Source: CAZNPW01 sp964575185 | GTDB taxonomy: Bacteria; Pseudomonadota; Alphaproteobacteria; Rhodobacterales; Rhodobacteraceae | DNA: 64,000 bases | Direction of reading: 5' to 3' | Assembly: GCA_964575185.1 (NCBI GenBank) | Contig: CAZNPW010000008.1 | Location: 1-64,000 of the forward strand | In this document: piece after piece, positions 42,139 to 49,378 of the stretch | Layout: every line of letters starts with the position of its first letter | Numbering within the stretch: position 1 is the stretch's first letter | Position numbers and translations under genes: made by a program | Notes under the pieces: generated by a model | Databases searched by the model: none | What the model was told of the DNA's origin: nothing | What the model saw: the letters and a program-made list of their open reading frames with translations, nothing else

Positions 42139-43355
42139 CAGTTGGTCCCCCCGGCCGGCAGCGCGGTCGCGGCGGCCCCGGCGGCGGGGGCGGGCGGCGC
42201 GGGCCGGTTCAGCTCGTTCAGCGGCAGGAAGGGCACGACGCCCTGCCCGCCCTCGCCCCCCGCGGTGCCGTCGAGGATCACCTTGTTCATGTCGCCGAGC
42301 ACCCGTTCCATGGTTTCGAGATACATCCGCCGCCGCGTGACCTCGGGCGCGAGGATGTATTGCTGGTAGACCGCCGTGAAGGCCGCGGTTTCGCCCTGCG
42401 CGCGGTTGATGACCTCGGCCCGGTAGGCCTCGGCCTGTTCGAGCAGCGCCGCGGCGTCGCCGCGGGCTTCCGCGGTGACGCGGTTGGCGTAGGCGTCGGC
42501 TTCGTTCTGCAGCCGCTCGCGCTCCTGCTGGGCGGCCTGGACGTTGCGGAAGGCCTCGACCACCGCGGCGGGCGGGGCGGCCTGCTGGAGGTTGACGCGC
42601 AGGACGCGGATGCCGCTGGCGTAGCTGTCCATCGTGGCCTGCACCTGCCGCTGCAGGTCGGCCGCGATGGCCCCGCGGTCGCGGTTCAGGATCGGCGCGA
42701 GTTCCGACCGCGCGATGATGTCGCGCATCGCCGATTCCGAGACGGCGCGGACGGTGCCTTCGGGATCGGCGAGGTTGAACAGCAGATCCTCGGGGTTCGC
42801 CACGTTCCAGACGACCTGGAAGCCCACGTCGACGATGTTCTGGTCGCGCGTCAGCATCAGGCCGCTGTCGGACGCGGCATCGCCGAGGCCCACGTCGGTG
42901 GTGCGTTCGACGGTGACGGGCACGATCTGGTAGGTCACGATCGGCCAGGGCGCGAAGTTCAGGCCCTCGGTCCCGACCTGGCTGCGCGCGCCGAGGAAGA
43001 GTTCGACCGACTGTTCCTCGGGCCGGACGGTGTAGAACGAGTTCCAGGCCCAGAGCGCGACGAGCGCGAGCACGCCGAGGCCGATGCCCTGGCGGGTGAA
43101 GAGCGGGTTGCGGCCGCCGCCGCCCTGGCCCGGGCCGCCGGTGCCGCGGCCGCCGCGGCCGCCCATCAGGACGCGCAGGCGTTCCTGGCCCTGCTTCACC
43201 AGATCGTCGATCTGGGGGATGTTCTGCCCGCCACCGGGCCGCTGCGGACCGCGCGGCGGCGGCACGTCGCCCCGACCCTCGCCCCGGCCGCGATCGCCGT
43301 CGTTGCCTCCTCCGCCCCCGGAGCCTCCGCCCCAGGGACCGCCGCTGCCTGCCAT
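42138..43355 (-). CDS. hflK: HflK, SPFH-domain protease modulator
   Basis: 405-residue partner of HflC. A glycine-rich, disordered N-terminus (residues 1-80, GGSGGGGGNDGD and similar) precedes one membrane segment (about 91-107) and the SPFH domain starting YTVRPEEQSVELFLG. A Pro/Ala tail ends it. It lies 55 nt after the glutathione reductase gene in the same direction. Confidence 0.96.
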   Translation of the reverse strand: MAGSGGPWGGGSGGGGGNDGDRGRGEGRGDVPPPRGPQRPGGGQNIPQIDDLVKQGQERLRVLMGGRGGRGTGGPGQGGGGRNPLFTRQGIGLGVLALVALWAWNSFYTVRPEEQSVELFLGARSQVGTEGLNFAPWPIVTYQIVPVTVERTTDVGLGDAASDSGLMLTRDQNIVDVGFQVVWNVANPEDLLFNLADPEGTVRAVSESAMRDIIARSELAPILNRDRGAIAADLQRQVQATMDSYASGIRVLRVNLQQAAPPAAVVEAFRNVQAAQQERERLQNEADAYANRVTAEARGDAAALLEQAEAYRAEVINRAQGETAAFTAVYQQYILAPEVTRRRMYLETMERVLGDMNKVILDGTAGGEGGQGVVPFLPLNELNRPAPPAPAAGAAATALPAGGTN

Positions 43356-43410
43356 GTGGTGACGTCCTTCCCGTTCCTTTTGCCCTAAACTGGTGACGCA
43401 GGGCCCATTT

Positions 43411-44829
43411 TCAATGGCGGTCGGTCACCCGCACGGGTTTGCGCAGGGTGACGAGCTCTTCGGCCATGGTCGGATGGACCGCGATGGTGCGGTCGAAATC
43501 CTCTTTCGTGGCGCCCATGCCGATGGCGATGGCGGCGAGCTGGATCATCTCGCCCGCGTCGGGGGCGACGATGTGGCAGCCGAGCACGCGCCGCGTCGCC
43601 TGCGAGACGATCAGCTTCATCAGCACCCGGTCGGGCCGGCCGGCGAAGGCGGTCTTCATCGGCCGGAAGGTGGTGGCGTAGACGGCGACGGGTTCCAGCT
43701 CGCGCGCCGCCTCCTCGGTCAGGCCGACGCTGCCGAGTTCGGGCTGGGTGAAGACGGCGCCGGGGATCAGGCTGTGGTCGACCGGGGTGGGCGTGCCGAG
43801 GAACACCGTGGCGACGAAGGCCATGGCGTCGCGGATCGCGACCGGCGTGAGCTGCGGCCGCGCCGTCACGTCGCCGAGCGCGAAGATCGAGGGCACGGCG
43901 GTCTGGGAAAACGCGTCGACCTCGATGTGGCCGCGGCGGCCGAACTGCACGCCGAGGTCGTCGAGCCCGAAGCCGCGGGCGTTCGGCGCGCGGCCGGTGG
44001 CGAACAGGATCGCGTCCCAGGTGCCGGTGCGGCCGCTGGTGAGCTGCACCGCCGCGGCGCGGCCCTGCGGCAAGGCGGTCGCGGCGAGGTCGCCCGCGGG
44101 GCCCTCGAACACGGTCCCGGGCGCCGCGATGCGGGCGATGTCGGTGCCGACGTGCAGGTCGATGCCGCGGGCGCGGATCGCCTCGGCGATCAGGCCGCGC
44201 GCCTCGTCGTCGAAGCCGCGCAGGATCTGTGCGCCGCGGTAGACCTGCGTGACCTTCACGCCGAGGCCGTTCAGGATGCAGGCCATCTCGCAGGCGATGT
44301 AGCCGCCGCCGACGATCAGGATCGACGGCGGCAGCTCCTCCATGAGGAAGATGTCGTCGGACAAAAGGCCCGCCCCGGCCCCGGGCAGGTCGGGGCGCAC
44401 CGGGTGGCCGCCCGTGGCGACGAGGATATGCGCCGCGGTGACGGTCGTGCCGTCGGACAGGCGCAGGGTATGGGGGTCGGCGACCACGGCCCGGCCGTCG
44501 TGGACCCGCACCCCGGCCGCCTCGAGGAGCCGCCGGTAGATGCCTTCGAGCCGGTCGAGTTCCTCGGTCATGCGGGCGCGGAAGGGCTGCCAGTCGAACG
44601 GGCCGCGGCCGACCTGCCAGCCGTAGGCGGGGGCCACCTCGAGCGTGTCGGCGAACTGGCTGGCGAAGACCATCATCTTCTTCGGCACGCAGCCGCGGAT
44701 GACGCAGGTGCCGCCCATGCGGGACTGTTCGGCCAGCATCACCCGCACGCCGCCCTCGGCCGCCATGCGCGCCGCGCGCACCCCGCCCGAGCCGCCGCCG
44801 ATCACGAACAGGTCGACGTCGAAGGCCAT
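43411..44829 (-). CDS. gor: Glutathione-disulfide reductase (plant/alphaproteobacterial type)
   Basis: 472-residue FAD/NADPH enzyme. FAD site IGGGSGGVRAA; the redox pair Cys42/Cys47 within GGTCVIRGCVPKK has the IR form found in plant-like glutathione reductases; NADPH site IVGGGYIACEMA; and the C-terminal catalytic HPTMAEE. It restores GSH for thiol protection. It lies 1 nt after rpiA, so the two are co-transcribed. Confidence 0.95.
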   Translation of the reverse strand: MAFDVDLFVIGGGSGGVRAARMAAEGGVRVMLAEQSRMGGTCVIRGCVPKKMMVFASQFADTLEVAPAYGWQVGRGPFDWQPFRARMTEELDRLEGIYRRLLEAAGVRVHDGRAVVADPHTLRLSDGTTVTAAHILVATGGHPVRPDLPGAGAGLLSDDIFLMEELPPSILIVGGGYIACEMACILNGLGVKVTQVYRGAQILRGFDDEARGLIAEAIRARGIDLHVGTDIARIAAPGTVFEGPAGDLAATALPQGRAAAVQLTSGRTGTWDAILFATGRAPNARGFGLDDLGVQFGRRGHIEVDAFSQTAVPSIFALGDVTARPQLTPVAIRDAMAFVATVFLGTPTPVDHSLIPGAVFTQPELGSVGLTEEAARELEPVAVYATTFRPMKTAFAGRPDRVLMKLIVSQATRRVLGCHIVAPDAGEMIQLAAIAIGMGATKEDFDRTIAVHPTMAEELVTLRKPVRVTDRH

Positions 44830-44830
44830 G

Positions 44831-45616
44831 TCACTCGCCGTCGGCGAAGATGTTGCGGCCGGGGTCGAGGTCGATGCGGCCGTCGTCGGTGGTGCCCGCG
44901 TTGATGTCGCGCACCGACACCCGGCCGTCGCCGTGGCCGATCACCACCACGTCGCAGATGTCGATGAAGAGGCCGTTCTCGACCACGCCCGGAATCTGGT
45001 TCAGCACCAGCGCGAGCTGGCGCGGGTTGGCGATGCGCTTCAGGTGCAGGTCGACGATGAAGTTGCCCCCGTCGGTCACCAGCGGCCGCCCGCCCGACAT
45101 GCGCAGCGTCGTCTCGCGGCCGAGCACGTCGAGGCTGATGAGCGTCTCCTCCACCAGCGCCTTGGTCGTCTGCCAGCCGAAGCCCACCACCTCGACCGGC
45201 AGGGGGAAGGCGCCCAGCGCGGCGACCTCCTTGGCGGCGTCGGCGATGACGACCATCTGGTCGCTGGCCGTCGCCACGATCTTTTCCTGCAAGAGCGCCG
45301 CGCCCCCGCCCTTGATGAGGTTGAGCTGCGGGTCGAACTCGTCGGCCCCGTCGATCGTCAGGTCGAGCCACTTCACGTCGTCGAGGCTGGCCACCGGCAC
45401 GCCCACCTCGGCCGCGAGGGCGGCGGTGCGGCGGCTGGTCGGCACGCCGGTCACGCGCAGGCCTTCGGCCCGGATGCGTTCGGCCAGGCAGCGGACCATC
45501 CAGGCGGCGGTCGACCCGGTGCCGAGGCCGAGCTTCATGCCGTCCTGCACGAAATCCACCGCGCGCCGGGCGGCGACGTATTTGGCGGTGTCGATCGGCG
45601 ACAGGACGGCGGCCAT
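44831..45616 (-). CDS. rpiA: Ribose-5-phosphate isomerase A
   Basis: 261-residue pentose-phosphate enzyme interconverting ribulose-5-P and ribose-5-P. GLGTGSTAAWMV, TIDGADEFDP and LIKGGGAALLQEKI are the family motifs including the catalytic Asp and Glu. ATG 45614-45616 (MAAVLSP) is chosen; the frame is open 11 codons further. It is followed directly by gor. Confidence 0.96.
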   Translation of the reverse strand: MAAVLSPIDTAKYVAARRAVDFVQDGMKLGLGTGSTAAWMVRCLAERIRAEGLRVTGVPTSRRTAALAAEVGVPVASLDDVKWLDLTIDGADEFDPQLNLIKGGGAALLQEKIVATASDQMVVIADAAKEVAALGAFPLPVEVVGFGWQTTKALVEETLISLDVLGRETTLRMSGGRPLVTDGGNFIVDLHLKRIANPRQLALVLNQIPGVVENGLFIDICDVVVIGHGDGRVSVRDINAGTTDDGRIDLDPGRNIFADGE

Positions 45617-45676
45617 GGACGGAACCCCTTTGCGTCCCCTCAATCGCACCCGGCGCGGGGGGCGGCAAGAGGGGGG

Positions 45677-46237
45677 CTAGCTGCCCCGCATCAGCCGCGC
45701 GACCTCGGCCACCTCGGCCAGCGCGAGGCTGCCGTCGGCGTTCAGGTCGAGCGCCATCATCGCGCCGAGCCGTTCGCGTTCGGCCGCCGACAGCGCGGCC
45801 AGCGCGAGCACGTCGGCCCGCGCCCGCGCCTCCCCCCAGGTGACCGCGCCGTCGCGGTCGGCGTCGGCGGCGATGTGGTTCAGCATGATGCGCCCCCTGA
45901 CCCCGGCCTCGGCCGCGCCGGCGACGACGGCGATTTCCGCCGCGGCGATGGTACCGTCGGCGTCGAGGTCGGCCTCGACCATCCGGCGCAGGACGTTGCC
46001 GCGTTCGGCCGCCTCCAGATGCGCGACGTAGGTGGCGATGCCGGCCTCGGTGATCGCGCCGTCCCGCCCGTAGCCCAGGATCACCGCGCCCGCATCGGCG
46101 ATGAAATCCTCGGGCGCGCGGCGCAGCCGGTCGGCGAGCGTGTCGGGCAGGTTCGCGAGCCCCGCGGGCAGCGGCGGGGCCTCCTGCGCGGCGGCAGGCA
46201 GGGCGAGGGTCAGGAGCAGCAGGACAAGGTGCCGCAT
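45677..46237 (-). CDS. Exported EF-hand protein
   Basis: 186-residue protein with a signal peptide (MRHLVLLLLTLALPAAA, residues 1-17). Three calcium-type loops are recognisable (DLDADGTIAAAE, DADRDGAVTWGE, DLNADGSLALAE) plus one degenerate loop (GYGRDGAITEAG) lacking the first Asp. Likely a periplasmic Ca2+-binding protein. Such EF-hand proteins are common in Rhodobacterales. It lies 60 nt before rpiA and downstream of the CtrA-type box. Confidence 0.85.
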   Translation of the reverse strand: MRHLVLLLLTLALPAAAQEAPPLPAGLANLPDTLADRLRRAPEDFIADAGAVILGYGRDGAITEAGIATYVAHLEAAERGNVLRRMVEADLDADGTIAAAEIAVVAGAAEAGVRGRIMLNHIAADADRDGAVTWGEARARADVLALAALSAAERERLGAMMALDLNADGSLALAEVAEVARLMRGS

Positions 46238-46281
46238 GAAAAACCTCCGTCGGCGTTTCCGCCTGATGCACCGGGGCCGGT

Positions 46282-46296
46282 TAATGCGCGGTTAAA
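46282..46296. promoter_or_regulatory. CtrA-type box (TTAA-N7-TTAA)
   Basis: Perfect TTAA-TGCGCGG-TTAA in the 102-nt divergent gap between the EF-hand gene (start 46237, minus) and the first GST-like gene (start 46340, plus). This is the full CtrA consensus. In this GC-rich DNA such a site is rarely expected by chance. Confidence 0.65.
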
Positions 46297-46339
46297 CGGG
46301 GCATGGCGCCCGGCGGAAAGCGGTGGCAGAGTGCCGCGC

Positions 46340-47020
46340 ATGTACGTCCTGCATTACGCCCCCGACAACGCGTCGCTGATCGTCCGCCTGGTGCTGGAGG
46401 CCGCGATGCTGCCCTACCGCGCCGCGCCGGTCGACCGCCGCGCCCGCGCGCAGGACAGCGCGGACTTCCGCGCGCTGAACCCCGCGGGCCTGATTCCGGT
46501 GCTGGAAACGCCCGACGGCCCGATCTCGGAGACCGGCGCGATCCTGCTGTGGCTGGGCGACCGCCACGGGTTGTGCCCGGCCCCCGACAGCCCGCAGCGC
46601 GCGCATCTGCTGCGCTGGCTGTTCTTCCTGTCGAACACCGCCCACGCCGACATGCGGCAGACCTTCTACCCCGAGCAGTATGTGCCCGACGTCGCGGCCG
46701 AGGCGCACCACGGGCTGCTCGTCGGCCGCATCCGGCGGCACTTCTCGCTGCTGGAACACGCCGCGCACGAGGCGCCCGACCTGTGGCAGCCGGGCGGGCT
46801 GCTGCTGCCCTATGTCGCCGCGCTGGCGCGGTGGGCGGTGCTCTATCCGCGCGGGCAGGCCCCCTGGTTCGCGCTGTCGCGCCTGCCGCTGCTGGCCGAG
46901 CGGCTGGCGGCGCTGGACGGCACGCAGGCCGCCCATGCCGTCGCGCGGGCCGAGGGGCTGGGGCCGCACCCCTTCACCCAGCCCGCCTATCCCCACCCGA
47001 CCGAAGGCAGCGCCCCGTGA
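46340..47020 (+). CDS. Glutathione S-transferase-like protein 1
   Basis: 226-residue GST-fold protein. The thioredoxin-like N-terminal domain (YVLHYAPDNASLIVRLVLEA) has the GSH-site SETGAILLWLGDRHG near 63-77, followed by a helical C-terminal domain. ATG 46340 lies 43 bp past the CtrA-type box. It overlaps the second GST gene (GTGA). The pair probably forms a heterodimer or arose by duplication; substrate unknown. Confidence 0.88.
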   Translation: MYVLHYAPDNASLIVRLVLEAAMLPYRAAPVDRRARAQDSADFRALNPAGLIPVLETPDGPISETGAILLWLGDRHGLCPAPDSPQRAHLLRWLFFLSNTAHADMRQTFYPEQYVPDVAAEAHHGLLVGRIRRHFSLLEHAAHEAPDLWQPGGLLLPYVAALARWAVLYPRGQAPWFALSRLPLLAERLAALDGTQAAHAVARAEGLGPHPFTQPAYPHPTEGSAP

Positions 47021-47673
47021 GCTATCGCCTGCATGCGGTGCCCGACTGGGCCTCGCTCGCCGTCCATCTGGCGCTGGCCGAGATGGGGCAGTCCTTCGAG
47101 ATGGTGCTGCACGCGCGCGAGGACCTCGACACGCCCGCCTACCGGGCGATCCATCCCTTCGGCAAGATCCCGGCGCTGGAGACGCCGCAGGGGCCGATGT
47201 TCGAGACGGGCGCGATCCTTCTGTGGCTGGCCGAGGTGCACGGGACGCTCGCGCCGCAGCCGGGCGAGGCGGACCGCGGGCGGTTCCTGTCGTGGTTCGC
47301 CTTCGTGAACAACACCGTGCATCCCGGGATGATGGCGCTCGTGCACCCGCACCGCCCGGCGGGCGAGGCGGGCGAGGCGCTGGTCGGGCCGGTCGCGCGC
47401 GACGGGCTGCGCGGGATGTATGCGGCGCTCGACGCGCTGGCGGCGACCGGCCCCTGGTGGCTGTCGCCCGGCCGGCCGTCGGTCCTGTCGCTGTATCTGG
47501 CGGTGCTGCTGCGCTGGACGTCGGTCTTCGCCGCCGATCCGGGCCTGAACATCCCCGTCGCGGACCACCCGGCGCTGGCCCGGATGGTGGCCGGGCTGCA
47601 GGCGCGGCCGGCGGTGCAGGCGGCGCTGGCGGCCGAGGGCCTGGCCCCCGACGCGCTGACCGCGGCGGCCTGA
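47017..47673 (+). CDS. Glutathione S-transferase-like protein 2
   Basis: 218-residue GST-fold protein starting at GTG 47017 (VSYRLHAVPDW) overlapping the preceding stop. The thioredoxin-like domain keeps FGKIPALETPQGPMFETGAI, and the C-terminal helical domain follows. It shares layout with GST 1 but is divergent in detail. Coupled translation implies a joint function. Confidence 0.88.
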   Translation: MSYRLHAVPDWASLAVHLALAEMGQSFEMVLHAREDLDTPAYRAIHPFGKIPALETPQGPMFETGAILLWLAEVHGTLAPQPGEADRGRFLSWFAFVNNTVHPGMMALVHPHRPAGEAGEALVGPVARDGLRGMYAALDALAATGPWWLSPGRPSVLSLYLAVLLRWTSVFAADPGLNIPVADHPALARMVAGLQARPAVQAALAAEGLAPDALTAAA

Positions 47674-47799
47674 CGCGTCGCGCGGCGGCCGGTCACGCGC
47701 CGGCCTGTCGCGCCGTCCTGCGGGGGTGCCGTTTCCGTGCCGTCGTGCGCGCCGCGGCGGCCCTACATGGCCTTGCCCGACCGGGCGCGGAGGACTGCG

Positions 47800-49173
47800 A
47801 TGTTCCTGTCGGTCTTCGACATGTTCAAGGTGGGCATCGGCCCGTCGTCGAGCCACACGATGGGGCCGATGGTCGCCGCGGGGCGGTTCCTCGACGCGCT
47901 GCGCGCGCTGCCCTTTGCCGTGGCGGGGGTGCGGGGGTCGCTGCACGGCTCGCTGGCCTTCACCGGGGTGGGGCACGCGACCGACCGGGCGGTGATGCTG
48001 GGGCTGATGGGGTTCCTGCCCGACAGCTACGACCACGACCGGGCCGAGGCGGCGCTCGCGGGCTTGCGCGGCAGCCGGAAGATCGTGGTCGACGGCCTGC
48101 CGCCGTTGCGGTTCGACCCGGAGGCGGACCTCGCCTTCGACGTCGGCCCGGCGCTGCCGGGGCACGCCAACGGCATGGTGCTGCGGGCGGTCGACGCGCA
48201 GGGCGACGCGATCTTCGCCGAGACCTATTACTCCATCGGCGGCGGCTTCGTGCTGACGGCGGCCGAGATGTCGGCCGGGGCGGCGAAGGCCGCGCGGGCC
48301 GACGTGCCCTGGCCGTTCGAGACGGCGGCCGAGATGCTGGCGATGGCGCGGGCGTCCGGCCTGTCGATCGCCGCGATGAAGCGGGCGAACGAGCTGCGGT
48401 TCCGGTCGGGCGCGGAGCTCGACCGCGGCATGGCGCGGATCTGGGAGGTGATGGCCGCCTGCATGGACCGCGGCATGGCGCGCGAGGGCGTCCTGCCCGG
48501 CGGGCTGAAGGTGCGCAGGCGGGCACCGGGGATAAGGGCCGCGCTGGAGGCCGAGCGGGGGCTGAACCTGACCGCGCCGCACACGGTGAACGACTGGATC
48601 GCGCTCTACGCGATGGCGGTGAACGAGGAGAACGCGGCCGGCGGGCAGGTCGTGACCGCGCCGACCAACGGCGCGGCCGGGGTGGTGCCGGCGGTGATCC
48701 GCTACTGGCTCGACCATGTGCCGGGGGCCGACCCGCGGCGGCTGGGGGATTTCCTGCTGACCGCCGCGGCGATCGGCGGCCTGTGCAAGCACAACGCGAG
48801 CATCAGCGGGGCCGAATGCGGCTGCCAGGCCGAGGTCGGGTCGGCCGCTGCGATGGCCGCAGCGGGGCTGGCCGCGGTGCTGGGCGGCACGCCCGCGCAG
48901 GTGGAGAACGCCGCCGAGATCGCGCTGGAACATCACCTCGGCATGACCTGCGACCCGGTGAAGGGGCTGGTGCAGGTCCCCTGCATCGAGCGCAACGGCC
49001 TCGGCGCGATCAAGGCGGTGTCGGCGGCGAGCCTCGCGCTGCGCGGCGACGGCGAGCACCTCGTCAGCCTCGATGCCTGCATCGAGACGATGCGCCAGAC
49101 CGGCCGCGACATGCACGAGAAATACAAGGAAACCTCGCTCGGCGGGCTGGCGGTGAACGTGCCGAACTGCTGA
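47800..49173 (+). CDS. sdaA: L-serine ammonia-lyase (iron-sulphur type, SdaA)
   Basis: 457-residue enzyme converting L-serine to pyruvate and ammonia. N-terminal beta domain starts MFLSVFDMFKVGIGPSSSHTMGP; the alpha domain has TAPTNGAAGVVPAV and 4Fe-4S cysteines in CKHNASISGAECGCQ and CDPVKGLVQVPC. ATG 47800 is backed by a CGGAGG ribosome binding site. It is convergent with treY across 203 nt. Confidence 0.96.
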   Translation: MFLSVFDMFKVGIGPSSSHTMGPMVAAGRFLDALRALPFAVAGVRGSLHGSLAFTGVGHATDRAVMLGLMGFLPDSYDHDRAEAALAGLRGSRKIVVDGLPPLRFDPEADLAFDVGPALPGHANGMVLRAVDAQGDAIFAETYYSIGGGFVLTAAEMSAGAAKAARADVPWPFETAAEMLAMARASGLSIAAMKRANELRFRSGAELDRGMARIWEVMAACMDRGMAREGVLPGGLKVRRRAPGIRAALEAERGLNLTAPHTVNDWIALYAMAVNEENAAGGQVVTAPTNGAAGVVPAVIRYWLDHVPGADPRRLGDFLLTAAAIGGLCKHNASISGAECGCQAEVGSAAAMAAAGLAAVLGGTPAQVENAAEIALEHHLGMTCDPVKGLVQVPCIERNGLGAIKAVSAASLALRGDGEHLVSLDACIETMRQTGRDMHEKYKETSLGGLAVNVPNC

Positions 49174-49376
49174 GGCGGCCCGGGGCGCCCCGTGACCCCA
49201 CCCCTCCCCCCGAGGTGCCTTGCGGCAATCCCGGTCCCGGGTGCGGCGCGGGGTGCCGATGGCGAAGGACAGCGACACCTCGACGCCGCGGGCGGACTGC
49301 CGATCGGATGCGCCCTGAGGGGATTCCGCGCAACTGCTGGCTACCGGGCAGTTTATCGTGTTTGTTCAGGGTCTGT
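49174..49376. other. Gap between convergent sdaA and treY genes
   Basis: 203 nt without a credible gene. The right end holds a GTTC-N7-GTTC sequence (49364-49378) that matches the LexA consensus but overlaps the treY stop. The centre is GC-rich with no terminator I can point to. Confidence 0.5.
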
Positions 49377-49378
49377 TC
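49364..49378. promoter_or_regulatory. Second LexA-like box (position odd)
   Basis: GTTC-AGGGTCT-GTTC fits the consensus, but the site lies at the 3' end of treY, between convergent genes, with no recognisable downstream gene in either direction. It may be a chance match. Confidence 0.3.

Noticed and set aside
49064..49333. 89-codon minus-strand frame beyond the second LexA-like box, considered as an SOS toxin
   Set aside because: Mostly antisense to sdaA, Arg/Ser/Pro filler, no membrane segment or ribosome binding site.
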